The position numbers were made by a program, and so were the translations under genes. This document shows, piece by piece, positions 19,874 through 30,016 of a stretch of DNA of 64,000 nucleotides; positions within the stretch are counted from its first letter, which is position 1; the number at the start of each line of letters is the position of its first letter. Source of the DNA: Citrobacter sp. 18056 (lineage in GTDB: Bacteria; Pseudomonadota; Gammaproteobacteria; Enterobacterales; Enterobacteriaceae); the NCBI GenBank assembly GCA_902706235.1, contig CACSJR010000006.1:186001-250000 (forward strand). Reading direction: 5' to 3'. The notes below the pieces were generated by a model, which worked only from the letters and a program-made list of their open reading frames with translations, did no database searches and had not been told where the DNA came from.

Positions 19874-19991
19874 TGTCAACGCAAAGCAGAAAAGGCCTTT
19901 TTGTTGCAAGACACAAATGTCCTGACTTCTGGCTAAGGCATAGGTTTATTGTTTCAACGCTGTCCGGGCACAAAAATTTCGCTCCCAATGT

Positions 19992-20045
19992 GTATAGCAT
20001 TCTCTATACGGCAGGTGTAAGCTCTGTATATCATTTGCTATACAG
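19992..20045. promoter_or_regulatory. Tandem palindromes, probable TacA operator/promoter
   Basis: Two related dyads lie just upstream of tacA: GTATAG-N6-CTATAC (19992-20009) and CTGTATA-N8-TATACAG (20024-20045). Both have CTATAC-type arms and a CATT core. TacA-type antitoxins are ribbon-helix-helix proteins that autorepress with their toxin by binding such repeats, so this is the expected operator. It ends 9 bp before the tacA ATG. Confidence 0.75.
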
Positions 20046-20054
20046 GGACTCATC

Positions 20055-20800
<746 letters not shown>

Positions 20801-21311
20801 CCGCCCGTAAGTCCTAATTGCCTCTGGGTGCAACTCACAGCCAGAAGCGGATATTTTTAACAACATGGAGTGTTAATCAATGGGGAACAAGCCATAGCGG
20901 CTGTAGCCATTCTTGTGACCAATAATGTGAGAGAGTTTGCGCGGATGCCGGGTCTGGTGCAGAAAGACTGGGTTCACTGACCGCGGACAGAACGCCAGAT
21001 GATGAAGGTCCGCTCTGTGCCAAAAGCGGACGTTTAGGATGGCTCTGGAAACTTCGAACTTGTCCGTTAAATGCATGAGCGGACTTTATTGAGATTATGG
21101 GATGTTAATCAACCGGTTGCAGAGCGGTGAGGAACGTTGAGAGTATCGTGGTATTTTATGTTTCATAAATTTATGCGCCCTGATTCTTTTTGATGCTTCC
21201 CTTTCTTTCGCTAATCAAAGAGCCGCATGAAATCCCACGCCGACCTGGCGGTTATTTCAGTACGTATGCGCAGGGCAAATGGATAGTCAGTCTCCACCGT
21301 TCTGTAATCAG
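20801..21311. other. Intergenic stretch with vapC remnant and a hairpin
   Basis: 511 bp between tacT and the leftward LysR gene. It holds a vapC 3' fragment (20885-20980, listed separately) and a hairpin GTCCGCT/AGCGGAC at 21008-21031 with GTGCCA in its loop. A very similar hairpin (CCGCTCC-GTGCCA-GGAGCGG) occurs at 27001-27020, also inside the island, so this may be a small dispersed repeat. No intact gene is seen. Confidence 0.6.
20885..20980 (+). pseudogene. 3' remnant of a vapC-type PIN-domain toxin gene
   Basis: A frame of 32 codons including the stop reads EQAIAAVAILVTNNVREFAR then MPGLVQKDWVH. This is the typical end of type II VapC ribonucleases (…LVTNN..EF.RVPGL...DW). A stop interrupts the frame just upstream and no VapC N terminus or VapB gene is present, so only the tail survives. 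It shows that the island earlier carried a second toxin-antitoxin system or received it in an exchange. Confidence 0.75.
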
Positions 21312-22220
21312 TCACAGGTTATAAGTAAGCTCTTCAATGTTGTCAGAAAGTATATCCAGCAGAGAACTCACATGAATATTATTATTTCCCTGATGCCACA
21401 TCACACTCAGTGGAAGCCCTTCAACATGTTCCATCGACGAGAGATCAAGGTATTTAACCCCGTCAGCATTCATGTTTTTATAGGATGAGGGAACCAGAGC
21501 AATGCCCAGTCCGGCGGCGACTAAACTCAGGATGGTCTGTTTCTCCTCAGCATACTGAGCAATGACAGGAGATCTGCCGCCAGCTTTGAAGAAATTCATC
21601 GTCAGATCATGGCTGTGAGGTCTTGTGCGTCTTTCCGGCATGATAACGGGTTCATTAAAGAAATCATCAATACTGACTTCGTCATAACTGACCAGCCGGT
21701 GATGGGCAGGTACAGCGAGTACACAGCTTTCATTAGCGATAAACCGCGTCGTCAGCATTGCGTTTACATGTTCTGGTGGACGAACAAAAACAATATCCAG
21801 CCACCCAGAAATGAGCCGCGGAATAAGACTGTAAGATTTATCTTCAGTAATATGGATATCCGCATCAGGATACTGCTGCACGAAAAGATTAAGTAATTCT
21901 GGTAATAACCCTCTGGCCGCGCTGTCAATTGCACCGATCCGCAATGTTCTTTTATGCGACGGTGTATGTTTTCGAAACCGCAGCCGCAACGCATCGAAGT
22001 CAGCAATGACGACCTTGGCCTCATTTAAAAACTCTGCCCCCTCAGGTGTCAGCGACACGTTCCTGGTCGAACGATTCAGCAACCTTATAGCCAGATCGTC
22101 CTCCAGTAGCTTGATGAAACGACTGAGTGACGCAGGCATCATTTCGAGTTTACGGGCTGCCCGGCCAAAGTGAAGTTCATCACCTAACACCACAAAACAA
22201 CGTAACTGATTTATATCCAT
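21312..22220 (-). CDS. LysR-family regulator of the tartrate cluster (TtuA-like)
   Basis: 302 residues: N-terminal winged helix (MDINQLRCFVVLGDELHFGR, helix-turn-helix up to about residue 60), linker helix, then a periplasmic-binding-like effector domain (RIGAIDSAARGLLPEL...; DIVFVRPPEH; GLGIALVPSS). It is read away from the transporter-dehydrogenase-reductase genes, the usual arrangement of a LysR activator and its target operon. By analogy with ttuA of Agrobacterium vitis it would sense tartrate or a related hydroxy acid; the ligand is inferred from context only. Confidence 0.85.
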   Translation of the reverse strand: MDINQLRCFVVLGDELHFGRAARKLEMMPASLSRFIKLLEDDLAIRLLNRSTRNVSLTPEGAEFLNEAKVVIADFDALRLRFRKHTPSHKRTLRIGAIDSAARGLLPELLNLFVQQYPDADIHITEDKSYSLIPRLISGWLDIVFVRPPEHVNAMLTTRFIANESCVLAVPAHHRLVSYDEVSIDDFFNEPVIMPERRTRPHSHDLTMNFFKAGGRSPVIAQYAEEKQTILSLVAAGLGIALVPSSYKNMNADGVKYLDLSSMEHVEGLPLSVMWHQGNNNIHVSSLLDILSDNIEELTYNL

Positions 22221-22348
22221 TTTTTCACCAGAAACAGATTATATAAATTATTTGTATAAAGTAGTGCTGATGATAAAACCGCACATATCTCCATACTGGG
22301 ATTATTACAAAACGATAACAACCCTACACGACATTGGAGCATCCCGAA
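22221..22348. promoter_or_regulatory. Divergent LysR / ttuB promoter region
   Basis: A 128-bp A/T-rich gap. An imperfect dyad TATAAATTATTTGTATA (22242-22258) has the T-N11-A shape of LysR binding sites and lies 22 bp from the regulator start, where autoregulation is usual. Binding is an inference. Confidence 0.45.
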
Positions 22349-23659
22349 ATGAATAACGACCTCGAAAAAAAGGTTATGCGCAAGGTTACCTTGCGTATTA
22401 TTCCTTTTATCATGCTGCTGTATTTCATCGCTTTTCTCGATCGGGTAAACATTGGCTTTGCCGCCCTGACAATGAATGAGGATTTGGGATTTTCGCCCAC
22501 GGTTTTCGGGCTGGGGGCCGGCATTTTCTTTCTCGGTTACTTTCTGTTTGAAGTCCCTTCAAACTTAATCCTCCATAAAGTTGGTGCCCGTATCTGGATA
22601 GCCCGCGTGATGATCACCTGGGGCATGGTCTCTGGCTGCATGGCTTTTGTTCAGGGAACAACTAGTTTCTATACCCTACGTTTTCTGCTCGGCGTAGCGG
22701 AAGCGGGTTTCTTTCCTGGCATCATTCTTTATCTCAGCTATTGGTTCCCGGCGGCAAAACGTGCGCAGGTCACTGCCATCTTTATGGCCGCAGCACCGCT
22801 TTCAACCGCGCTGGGATCACCTATTTCAGCCGCCCTGCTCGAGATGCATGGTTTCTTCGGCTATGCAGGATGGCAGTGGATGTTTGTGCTGGAAGCCCTG
22901 CCAGCACTGGTGCTTGGGATTGTGGTTCTTTTCTTCCTCACCGATCGCCCCGCCAAAGCCAAATGGCTGACTGACGAAGAGCGTGCGTGGCTGGAAAACA
23001 CCATGCAGGCCGAGGAACTGGCTCGGGCTGCAAAACAAAGCCACAGCAGCGCATGGAAAGGACTTGCGGATAAGCGGGTACTGGCACTCGCGCTGGTTTA
23101 TTTTGGTACATCTGCCGGATTGTACACACTTGGCATCTGGTCACCGCAAATCATCCGCAGCTTTGGTGCTACCTCGCTGGAGATTGGTTTCCTCAACGCT
23201 TTCCCGGCTGTCATCGGTGTCATCGCCATGATCCTGTGGGCACAGCATTCCGACCGTACCAAAGAGCGCAGCTGGCATGTGATTGGTGCCTGCCTGCTGG
23301 CGGCAGCCGGTCTGATTTACGCGGGTAACGTCAGCACACTATTTACGGTGATCGTCGCCTTAACACTAGTCACCGTAGGCATCAGCGCATCGAAACCGCC
23401 TCTCTGGAGTATGCCTACAGTGTTCCTGAGCGGTCCGGCAGCGGCAGCGGGTATTGCCACGATTAACTCCATCGGCAACCTCGGCGGCTTTGTTGGCCCG
23501 ATGATGATTGGCGTGATCCGCCAGCAAACAGGTAGCTACACCTGGGGCCTGTACTTCGTCGCCGGACTGCTGACTATTTCTGCCCTCATTGTCCTGATTC
23601 TTTCAGCCAGGGCAGACAAGCCGCATACGGCAGAGCTCACTCATCCTCATACTCATTAA
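22349..23659 (+). CDS. MFS tartrate/hydroxy-acid transporter (TtuB-like)
   Basis: Anion:cation symporter family (phthalate permease type) with about 12 hydrophobic segments. The ATG at 22349 has GGAG 9 bp upstream and gives 436 residues; a TTG 15 bp earlier is less likely. Motifs include FLDRVNIGFAALTMNEDLGF in the first helix and loop, DRPAKAKWLTDEERAWL in the central loop, and RFLLGVAEAGFFPG, typical of this family. It is followed after 14 bp by the dehydrogenase gene. Tartrate as substrate rests on the neighbours. Confidence 0.85.
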   Translation: MNNDLEKKVMRKVTLRIIPFIMLLYFIAFLDRVNIGFAALTMNEDLGFSPTVFGLGAGIFFLGYFLFEVPSNLILHKVGARIWIARVMITWGMVSGCMAFVQGTTSFYTLRFLLGVAEAGFFPGIILYLSYWFPAAKRAQVTAIFMAAAPLSTALGSPISAALLEMHGFFGYAGWQWMFVLEALPALVLGIVVLFFLTDRPAKAKWLTDEERAWLENTMQAEELARAAKQSHSSAWKGLADKRVLALALVYFGTSAGLYTLGIWSPQIIRSFGATSLEIGFLNAFPAVIGVIAMILWAQHSDRTKERSWHVIGACLLAAAGLIYAGNVSTLFTVIVALTLVTVGISASKPPLWSMPTVFLSGPAAAAGIATINSIGNLGGFVGPMMIGVIRQQTGSYTWGLYFVAGLLTISALIVLILSARADKPHTAELTHPHTH

Positions 23660-23673
23660 CCGGAGAATTAACT

Positions 23674-24762
23674 ATGCGTAACTACAAAATTGCCGCCATA
23701 CCTGCCGACGGTATCGGTCCGGAAGTCATTTCTGCAGGTGTTGAAGTACTGCATGCGCTGACACGCCACGATCCGCAGCTGAAGTTTAATGTAGAGACCT
23801 TTGACTGGGGGTCGGACTATTACAAAATACATGGCGTGATGATGCCAGAAGAAGGGCTGAATACGCTGAAATCGTTTGATGCTATTTACTTCGGCGCAGT
23901 AGGCGCGCCGGATGTGCCTGACCATATTACTCTCTGGGGTCTGCGCCTGCCAATTTGCCAGGGCTTTGACCAGTACGCCAACGTGCGTCCAACCAAAATC
24001 CTGCCGGGTGTCACCTCTCCGCTGCGGAACCGCGGGCCGGGCGATCTGGACTGGGTCATTGTGCGTGAAAACTCCGAGGGGGAATACTCTGGCAACGGCG
24101 GCCGTGCACACCGTGGCTTACCGGAAGAAGTAGGCACCGAGGTGGCCATCTTCACCCGCGTCGGCGTTACGCGCATTATGCGCTATGCCTTCAGACTGGC
24201 GCAGTCTCGTCCACGCAAACTGCTGACCGTGGTGACCAAATCCAATGCCCAGCGTCACGGAATGGTGATGTGGGATGAGATTGCCGCCGAAGTGGCGCAG
24301 GAATTCCCGGATGTGCAGTGGGACAAGATGCTAGTCGATGCCATGACACACCGCATGACACTGCATCCCCAGACGCTGGATACCATCGTGGCCACTAATC
24401 TGCACGCCGATATCCTTTCTGATCTGGCCGGGGCGTTGGCTGGCAGTCTGGGCGTAGCGCCGACCGCCAATATTGATCCGGAACGCCGCTTCCCTTCCAT
24501 GTTCGAACCTATCCATGGTTCAGCTTTCGATATCACCGGCAAAGGTATTGCTAACCCGATAGCAACCTTCTGGACTGCGGTACAGATGCTTGAACATCTG
24601 GGCGAACGTAACGCCGCGGCGCTGATTATGGAAAGTATCGAATATGTTTGTGAGAAAGGCATTCTGACGCCAGATGTTGGTGGAACAGCCAGTACCGCGG
24701 ACGTAACTCGCGCTGTAGTGGAATTTATCGAAGCCAGAGCAAATATCGCCGAGACCGTATAA
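23674..24762 (+). CDS. Tartrate dehydrogenase/decarboxylase (TtuC family)
   Basis: 362 residues, beta-hydroxyacid oxidative decarboxylase family with isopropylmalate and isocitrate dehydrogenases. Motifs: PADGIGPEVI (N-terminal), VRENSEGEYSG (substrate Arg/Glu loop), DAMTHRMTLHP (catalytic Asp), TNLHADILSDLAGALAGSLG (metal Asp) and FEPIHGSAFDITGKGIANP (NAD site). Acts on tartrate or D-malate in known members; the E. coli relative DmlA prefers D-malate. The adjacent glycerate-kinase/hydroxypyruvate-reductase-type gene favours tartrate here. 2 bp from the next gene. Confidence 0.9.
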   Translation: MRNYKIAAIPADGIGPEVISAGVEVLHALTRHDPQLKFNVETFDWGSDYYKIHGVMMPEEGLNTLKSFDAIYFGAVGAPDVPDHITLWGLRLPICQGFDQYANVRPTKILPGVTSPLRNRGPGDLDWVIVRENSEGEYSGNGGRAHRGLPEEVGTEVAIFTRVGVTRIMRYAFRLAQSRPRKLLTVVTKSNAQRHGMVMWDEIAAEVAQEFPDVQWDKMLVDAMTHRMTLHPQTLDTIVATNLHADILSDLAGALAGSLGVAPTANIDPERRFPSMFEPIHGSAFDITGKGIANPIATFWTAVQMLEHLGERNAAALIMESIEYVCEKGILTPDVGGTASTADVTRAVVEFIEARANIAETV

Positions 24763-24764
24763 TC

Positions 24765-26024
24765 ATGAAAAATGAACAGGCTGCAGAGATCCTGCAGGAT
24801 ATCTTTCAGCATGCAATCGACAGCGCTCGTGCGGGACCTGCGATCCTGTCTAATCTGCCGGAAAAACCGCGGGGCCGCTGCGTGGTGATCGGTGCCGGTA
24901 AAGCCTCGGCGGCGATGGCTGCGGCTGTGGATGCAGCCTGGCCGGATGTGGATGTTTCTGGCGTGGTGGTGACGCGTTACAGTTACGCTGTGCCTACTGG
25001 CCGCATCCGGATCATCGAGGCGGCTCATCCGGTATCCGATTCGATGAGCGAAGTTGCCGCAATGCTAATTGTGGAAGCGCTACGCGGTTTGACTTCTGAT
25101 GACCTGGTGCTGGCGCTAATTTCAGGTGGTGGATCGGCGCTGATGGCGCTACCTGCTCCAGGTTTAACATTGAAAGATAAGCAGGCCATCACTCGCGCGC
25201 TACTGCACAGCGGTGCCAACATCAAAGAGATGAATCTGGTACGTCGTCATCTCTCCGCGGTGAAAGGCGGCAAGCTGGCAAGAATGGTACAACCGGCTCG
25301 TATTGTGTCATTGATTATCAGCGATGTGCCGGGCGATAACCCGGCAGATGTTGCTTCAGGCCCTACTGTCGCAGATGACAGCACGCCGCTTGATGCGCTT
25401 CGGGTACTCCAGCGTTACGGTATTCCGACCCCGGAACCTGTTCATAACCTGCTAAGCCAGCCGGCAGGTCCGGTTGAAAGCGTAGCGAACAGTGAAGTCA
25501 AACTCATTGCCACGCCGCAGTTGGCTTTGCAGGCTGCCGCGTTGGCTGTGCGCAGACATGGGCTGACGCCGCTTATTCTGGGCGATGCGATAGAAGGCGA
25601 AAGCCGCGAAGCGGCCATTGTTATGGCCGGGATTGCTAAATCCGTGAAGCAGTATTGTCATCCAGTTTCCGGTCCGGCAGTACTGTTGTCGGGTGGTGAA
25701 ACCACCGTGACGGTAAGCAATGGCCAGCACGGAAAGGGGGGGCGTAATACTGAATTTTCGCTCAGTCTGGCCTGTGCATTGCAGGGAGAGAGCGGCATAT
25801 GGGCAATCGCCGGCGACAGTGATGGTATCGACGGAACGGAAGATGCAGCAGGAGCATTGGTATTTCCGGACACGTTAACACGCGGCAAGATGGGCGGCCT
25901 GAATGCGGCTAATTATCTTGATATACATGACAGTTACAGCTATTTTCACGCGCTCGATGATCTGGTGATAACCGGTCCGACGTTAACAAACGTGAATGAC
26001 ATTCGGGCAGTATTGATTGCCTGA
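24765..26024 (+). CDS. TtuD-like glycerate 2-kinase / putative hydroxypyruvate reductase (MOFRL)
   Basis: 419 residues with an N-terminal DUF4147 domain (VVIGAGKASAAMA, ISGGGSALMALPAPGLTLKD, SDVPGDNPADVASGPT) and a C-terminal MOFRL domain (LLSGGETTVTVSNG, GGRNTEFSLSLA, GDSDGIDGTEDAAGA). The first ttuD was described as hydroxypyruvate reductase, but many members of this family are glycerate 2-kinases, so the exact reaction is open. Either way it would process the C3 product from tartrate oxidation. Last gene of the ttu operon; a hairpin follows. Confidence 0.9.
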   Translation: MKNEQAAEILQDIFQHAIDSARAGPAILSNLPEKPRGRCVVIGAGKASAAMAAAVDAAWPDVDVSGVVVTRYSYAVPTGRIRIIEAAHPVSDSMSEVAAMLIVEALRGLTSDDLVLALISGGGSALMALPAPGLTLKDKQAITRALLHSGANIKEMNLVRRHLSAVKGGKLARMVQPARIVSLIISDVPGDNPADVASGPTVADDSTPLDALRVLQRYGIPTPEPVHNLLSQPAGPVESVANSEVKLIATPQLALQAAALAVRRHGLTPLILGDAIEGESREAAIVMAGIAKSVKQYCHPVSGPAVLLSGGETTVTVSNGQHGKGGRNTEFSLSLACALQGESGIWAIAGDSDGIDGTEDAAGALVFPDTLTRGKMGGLNAANYLDIHDSYSYFHALDDLVITGPTLTNVNDIRAVLIA

Positions 26025-26029
26025 GCCTG

Positions 26030-26061
26030 TTGCTCTCCTGCGGCCCGGGAGAGCAATATTT
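26030..26061 (+). terminator. Terminator of the ttu operon
   Basis: A 9-bp stem (TTGCTCTCC / GGAGAGCAA) with a short GC loop begins a few bases after the ttuD stop and is followed by the A/T-rich TATTTAT. Confidence 0.7.
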
Positions 26062-26451
26062 ATGCTTAGCGTCGTTCAGCCTAAGCCAGTTTGTCACAGT
26101 TCTACCGGCTTCCTCCGATGCTCTATCCAGGAAAACTACAACCTGTCGCGTCCAGTTTGCGCGGTTGAAAATCTATTCTCCCTATTAAAGCCAGTCAAGC
26201 CCCTGGGTTTAGTCCGCTCTTCGCTCAAACCTGCCAGTCAGTTCCTTTGATTTCCTGAAGATGTTTAAGCCGCCGTTCTGCATGCCTGGTTAGAAAACGC
26301 AGTGTGTCCAAGGCGGCGCGGATTTAACTGTAATGGCTCTGATTTGCCTGAAAGTGGTACGGTTTGGATGCGTCAAGGCTGTATCTGGGCAGGCGCTCCT
26401 GAAAAATGGTTCACTGGACAAGATATGCGGTCTGTCCAGGACGTGACTGAA
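26062..26451. other. Intergenic stretch without a clear gene
   Basis: 390 bp between ttuD and a leftward GNAT gene. A short rightward frame ending at 26478 reads CNGSDLPESGTVWMRQ and then GAPEKWFTGQDMRSVQDV before its stop. It has a protein-like composition but no recognisable start or ribosome site, and its end overlaps the GNAT gene, so it may be the tail of a decayed gene. Otherwise I see nothing. Confidence 0.4.
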
Positions 26452-26904
26452 TTAACGCGCTGGGTCTTTGAGACATAGATGGTGCGTAACTTTTTCTATG
26501 CCAGTTAAAGCAATAAAGCCGGCTCGTTCATAGAAGGTGAATGCCGATGGAGGAGCGTTTGTGTTGATAAAATCAAACCAGTGGCCAGAATCCTTAAGTA
26601 TTTCACTGAGCAGGGTGCTGCCAACCTGCCTTTTTCTCCATCCTGAGTCTACATAGAGATGTCGCAGACGTCCGATGCCAGTTTTTAGCGTAAATGGATC
26701 AACGTTGAGTCCACAAACGCCAACGATCAATCCATCTACAGAAGCCCCAATTAGTTTTTCTCCGGGTCTGTCAAAGCGGTTCAGTCCGCTAAGCCAGTTA
26801 TCTTCCAGTCGGCGTAACATGTTAAATCCTTCAGCCATGCTCTGCGATTTTAACTCAGCAAATCCTGCGCTTTCCGGGGTAACGTTTGTGAGTTGGATAT
26901 CCAT
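26452..26904 (-). CDS. GNAT-family acetyltransferase, substrate unknown
   Basis: 150 residues from the ATG at 26904, which has GGAAG 6 bp upstream; an upstream in-frame ATG adds nine residues without such a site. The GNAT core is visible: VCGLNVDPF (beta strand), IGRLRHLYVDSGWRKRQVGS (acetyl-CoA loop; RKRQVGS corresponds to Q/RxxGxG/A) and FYERAGFIAL near the C terminus. It has no neighbouring antitoxin-like gene, so it is probably a resistance or metabolic acetyltransferase and not a toxin. Within the accessory island. Confidence 0.75.
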   Translation of the reverse strand: MDIQLTNVTPESAGFAELKSQSMAEGFNMLRRLEDNWLSGLNRFDRPGEKLIGASVDGLIVGVCGLNVDPFTLKTGIGRLRHLYVDSGWRKRQVGSTLLSEILKDSGHWFDFINTNAPPSAFTFYERAGFIALTGIEKVTHHLCLKDPAR

Positions 26905-27054
26905 GATTCTTCCACTGATTTCAATCTGCATATTCTGGACAGAATTACGATTATGTCCAGTATGACAATGGCACTCTCATACTTCTAATGCCATCAATGC
27001 CCGCTCCGTGCCAGGAGCGGACGTTCCTAACATCGCCGCATATTTTTGAGGACA

Positions 27055-28305
27055 TCATAAGGAGTTGGTAACCTTTTGGGACTTAATCTGTGATGAGTTA
27101 TCCAGCAGCCTAATTGCAGGAACCATACTGGCAACTATAGTGGCGATGACTACCGCCATCGCTGAAACTAAGAGCACATTGCTGCTCCCAAAATGTATTG
27201 CAAGCGGTCCGGCGACCAACTCGCCGAAAGGAATAGCCACAAACGAACCCACTGCATCATAGGCGTATACGCGAGCCAATTTCTCCTGCGGAATATGGGT
27301 TTGTAGCGAATGAGCCCAGGACACGCCGAACAGGCCAAAAGCGACACCGGCAATAAAAAAAGCGGCTGTAAGCCACAATGCCGAAGCAAGCTGGCTGAGC
27401 ATAAAAATCGGTACTGCGCAAAGTGATATCAACATGACGCTTATAAAGAGATCTCGCCGTGGACGCCATCGCAAGGCAAGGAACGAACCTGCAATCAGGC
27501 CAACACTTTGCGCGGCAACGATAATCCCCCAATTAGTTCGTCCAAAAGAGCCATCAGCAATCACTGGCCCGAGTACCATAACAACACCACTAAAAGCAGC
27601 ATTAATAATAGTAAACTGGACAACAATCGACCAGACCCAGGCTCGACTGGCGAATTCATTCCACCCCTCTTTTAAATCTTGCAAGATATTATCCTGGGAT
27701 GGAGATGCCTCAATTGATGTAACGCGAATGAAGAAATAAAGTGGTGCAGAGACCGCGAAACCCAGCGCATCAATTGCGAGTCCCCAACCCGGACCGACTG
27801 TACTGGTCAACATTCCACCTAGCGAAGCGCCGATTACGGTACCGCTATAAATACCGAGCTGGATTAATGCGTTGGCTTCCCGCAAATTCTGTCCTGGAAC
27901 AGTCTGAGGAACCAGCGCAGAGGACGCAGGTAATGCGATACCGGCAGCCGCTCCGTTCAACGCACCGAGTAATGCCAGACTCATCACAGTGGCTGAACCA
28001 TCCAGCACCGACCATGCAACGATAGCTTGTGAAACGGCGGCTATTACTGAAGAAGAGACTAAAACGAGGCTACGTGAATAGCGGTCCGCCAGTACTCCAC
28101 CAATTAACAAGAATGCAACGTTAAAAATGGAACGTGATGCGACGACGATACCTAAATCAGTGACGGCTCCGCCAATATCAAGGACTGCGAACGCAAGTGC
28201 GATCGGTGCAATACCATTACCCAGTACGGTAAACAGGCGTGCAACAAATAGATGACGAAAGGCTTTGAAGTGATAAGCTCGAGCTCTTTTGTTACACGAA
28301 TTCAT
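27055..28305 (-). CDS. MFS efflux transporter (EntS/macrolide-efflux type)
   Basis: 416 residues with twelve predicted hydrophobic segments. The conserved loop GGVLADRYSRSLVLVSSS after helix 2 (MFS motif A form G.LADR..R) and NALIQLGIYSGTVIGASLGG in helix 5 region fit the drug/siderophore exporter subfamily resembling EntS. The short hydrophilic N terminus and the Ser/Lys-rich C terminus are cytoplasmic. It stands alone, leftward, 150 bp from the GNAT gene; the two may share a resistance role but the substrate cannot be read from sequence. Confidence 0.8.
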   Translation of the reverse strand: MNSCNKRARAYHFKAFRHLFVARLFTVLGNGIAPIALAFAVLDIGGAVTDLGIVVASRSIFNVAFLLIGGVLADRYSRSLVLVSSSVIAAVSQAIVAWSVLDGSATVMSLALLGALNGAAAGIALPASSALVPQTVPGQNLREANALIQLGIYSGTVIGASLGGMLTSTVGPGWGLAIDALGFAVSAPLYFFIRVTSIEASPSQDNILQDLKEGWNEFASRAWVWSIVVQFTIINAAFSGVVMVLGPVIADGSFGRTNWGIIVAAQSVGLIAGSFLALRWRPRRDLFISVMLISLCAVPIFMLSQLASALWLTAAFFIAGVAFGLFGVSWAHSLQTHIPQEKLARVYAYDAVGSFVAIPFGELVAGPLAIHFGSSNVLLVSAMAVVIATIVASMVPAIRLLDNSSQIKSQKVTNSL

Positions 28306-28614
28306 TGGAGTAATGGCTTCCGGGAAAGAGGATGTTTTTTAGAATACCTGCATTTCAACAATATTTGAGCATAAACTGAAGATTGCACAATATTATGGAT
28401 TTTCATTATAGACAGACATAGGGGCATCTCTTCGCTCTTAGCAGGTATTGGTTACCATAACGCTCTAATTGTACCCACCGCTAAAACACGCTCAGGGCGC
28501 TTATCCCGCCAGTGGGCCGAAAGTTTAAGTTAAGCCACACTAAAGTCTCGATTAATCCCCGGTTAATTTATGGCATTTTGCATGACTATTCAGGTAAATA
28601 AATCCGTCCCGTAT
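28306..28614. other. Intergenic stretch upstream of the MFS gene
   Basis: 309 bp, A/T-rich at 28340-28420, between the MFS gene start and the 3' end of the broken transposase. It should contain the MFS promoter; I see no unambiguous promoter, repeat or gene. Confidence 0.4.
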
Positions 28615-29944
28615 TCATCCTGATTTGTCCCTGTCAGCCTTCTTTCTGGGTAACTTCGGTGGTTTAACAGGGGACATACTTTGCGTTCTGCGTGTATTCC
28701 ACGGATGGTCGGCTGCCGGTTTAACATAGAACTTCGAACGCAGGTCGAAACGCGCATTCTCAACCCGCTCATGAACACTCTCTCGTCATCAAGAGGTAAG
28801 GGCTCAGGCCCATTCACATATTTCTCACAGCCAAGTTCCCGGCTGTCGTGCAACACCGTAATCTCTCCCTGAAAATTCTCACAAACCGTGACGAGCGCAT
28901 GCCTGAGTCGGTAACCCTGCCCTTCTGAGCGGAGCTGATACGCGCAGGTTTTGTACTGGAACGTCAGATTCCTGGACAACACACGGCGGGCCTGATAGGA
29001 GAGAATGTAATTCAGTTCTTCCGGAGTGTGATGAATGTCCCGATGGGCATTACCGCCTTCCCGGGGCTGGGATGCAAAGCGGTCATTGTAAGCTTTCACG
29101 AATTCCGGCAGCCAGGCGTTAGCCGTTTCGATGTCACTGATATTACGAAGTCGCAGCTCTTTAACCAGCCTGTCCTGCAACGTCTGATTAGCCCGTTCAA
29201 CCCGACCTTTAGCCTGCGGGGTATTCGCGTGAATCGGCGCTATGCCAAGCGTTTTCACGGCGCGGGTGAACTGCGTCAGCTCACCTTCCCTTTCCGGGTT
29301 ATTAACACGGAATATACTGTGCCGATCTGAATACAGGGCGAGAGGGAGTCCATGGTTGCCGAGATAATCTCGCAGAGTTTCCATATAAGCCCGGGTGGTT
29401 TCGGCCGGGGCGAACCGAAGGGCCATCAACGCACTGGTCGCATCATCGATAAAGACGATCAGCGTGCAGCGTGGCCCCCGTGCTTCGAACCAGTCATGCG
29501 GAGAGCCATCAATCTGGATCAGCTCCCCATAGCATGGGCGGCGCTGCCGCCGCTGATAAATACGGGCAATCTTGCGACGACGCTCTCGCCACAGTCCCTC
29601 CTCAACCATCCACTTACGCAATGTCTCAGCGGACAGCGCCAGCCCGTGAATTTCCCGCAGCTTCTCGCTGGCCCAAAATCCGGGTATTTATCCCTGACAA
29701 GCGAGATAACGAGTGAGCGAAACTCAGGCGAGAAAGCATTACTGGGACGTTTCCCGCGACGGCGTGAAACCAGCCCCTGAGGGCCTTCAACCCGGTATCG
29801 TTGAACAAGACGTTTGACCTGCCGGACCGAAATACCTATTCGCTCCGCAGCCTGGTCCTGAATGATGTGGCGGCTGACCGACTCCCGAATAATCTGGAGC
29901 CGATCGAGCTCTTTGTGACTCATGCTAATTATCTCTTTTGCCAT
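28615..29944 (-). pseudogene. Frameshifted DDE transposase gene (ISNCY/IS1202-like)
   Basis: Reads as one transposase split by two frameshifts. The N-terminal part (MSHKELDRLQIIRESVSRHI, a helix-turn-helix region) runs from 29944 to about 29650, where bases are missing near YPDFGP. The next frame carries the rve-type catalytic core (IQIDGSPHDWFE, FIDDATSALM, ANTPQAKGRVERANQTLQD). A second shift near 28730 is needed to reach the natural C terminus KPPKLPRKKADRDKSG, ending at 28615. The element should be immobile by itself. Clear terminal inverted repeats were not identified. Confidence 0.8.
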
Positions 29945-30016
29945 GAAATATCCTCTCCAAATACGGTGGGTGACATTTCTGATTGGGTCAAGGGGACATT
30001 ACCGCATAGTCTTAAC

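Noticed and set aside
26452-26904. GNAT gene as a second TacT-type toxin
   Set aside because: No DUF1778 or other antitoxin-like gene precedes it, and it lacks the TacT motifs FYSLATG and LARLAVD.
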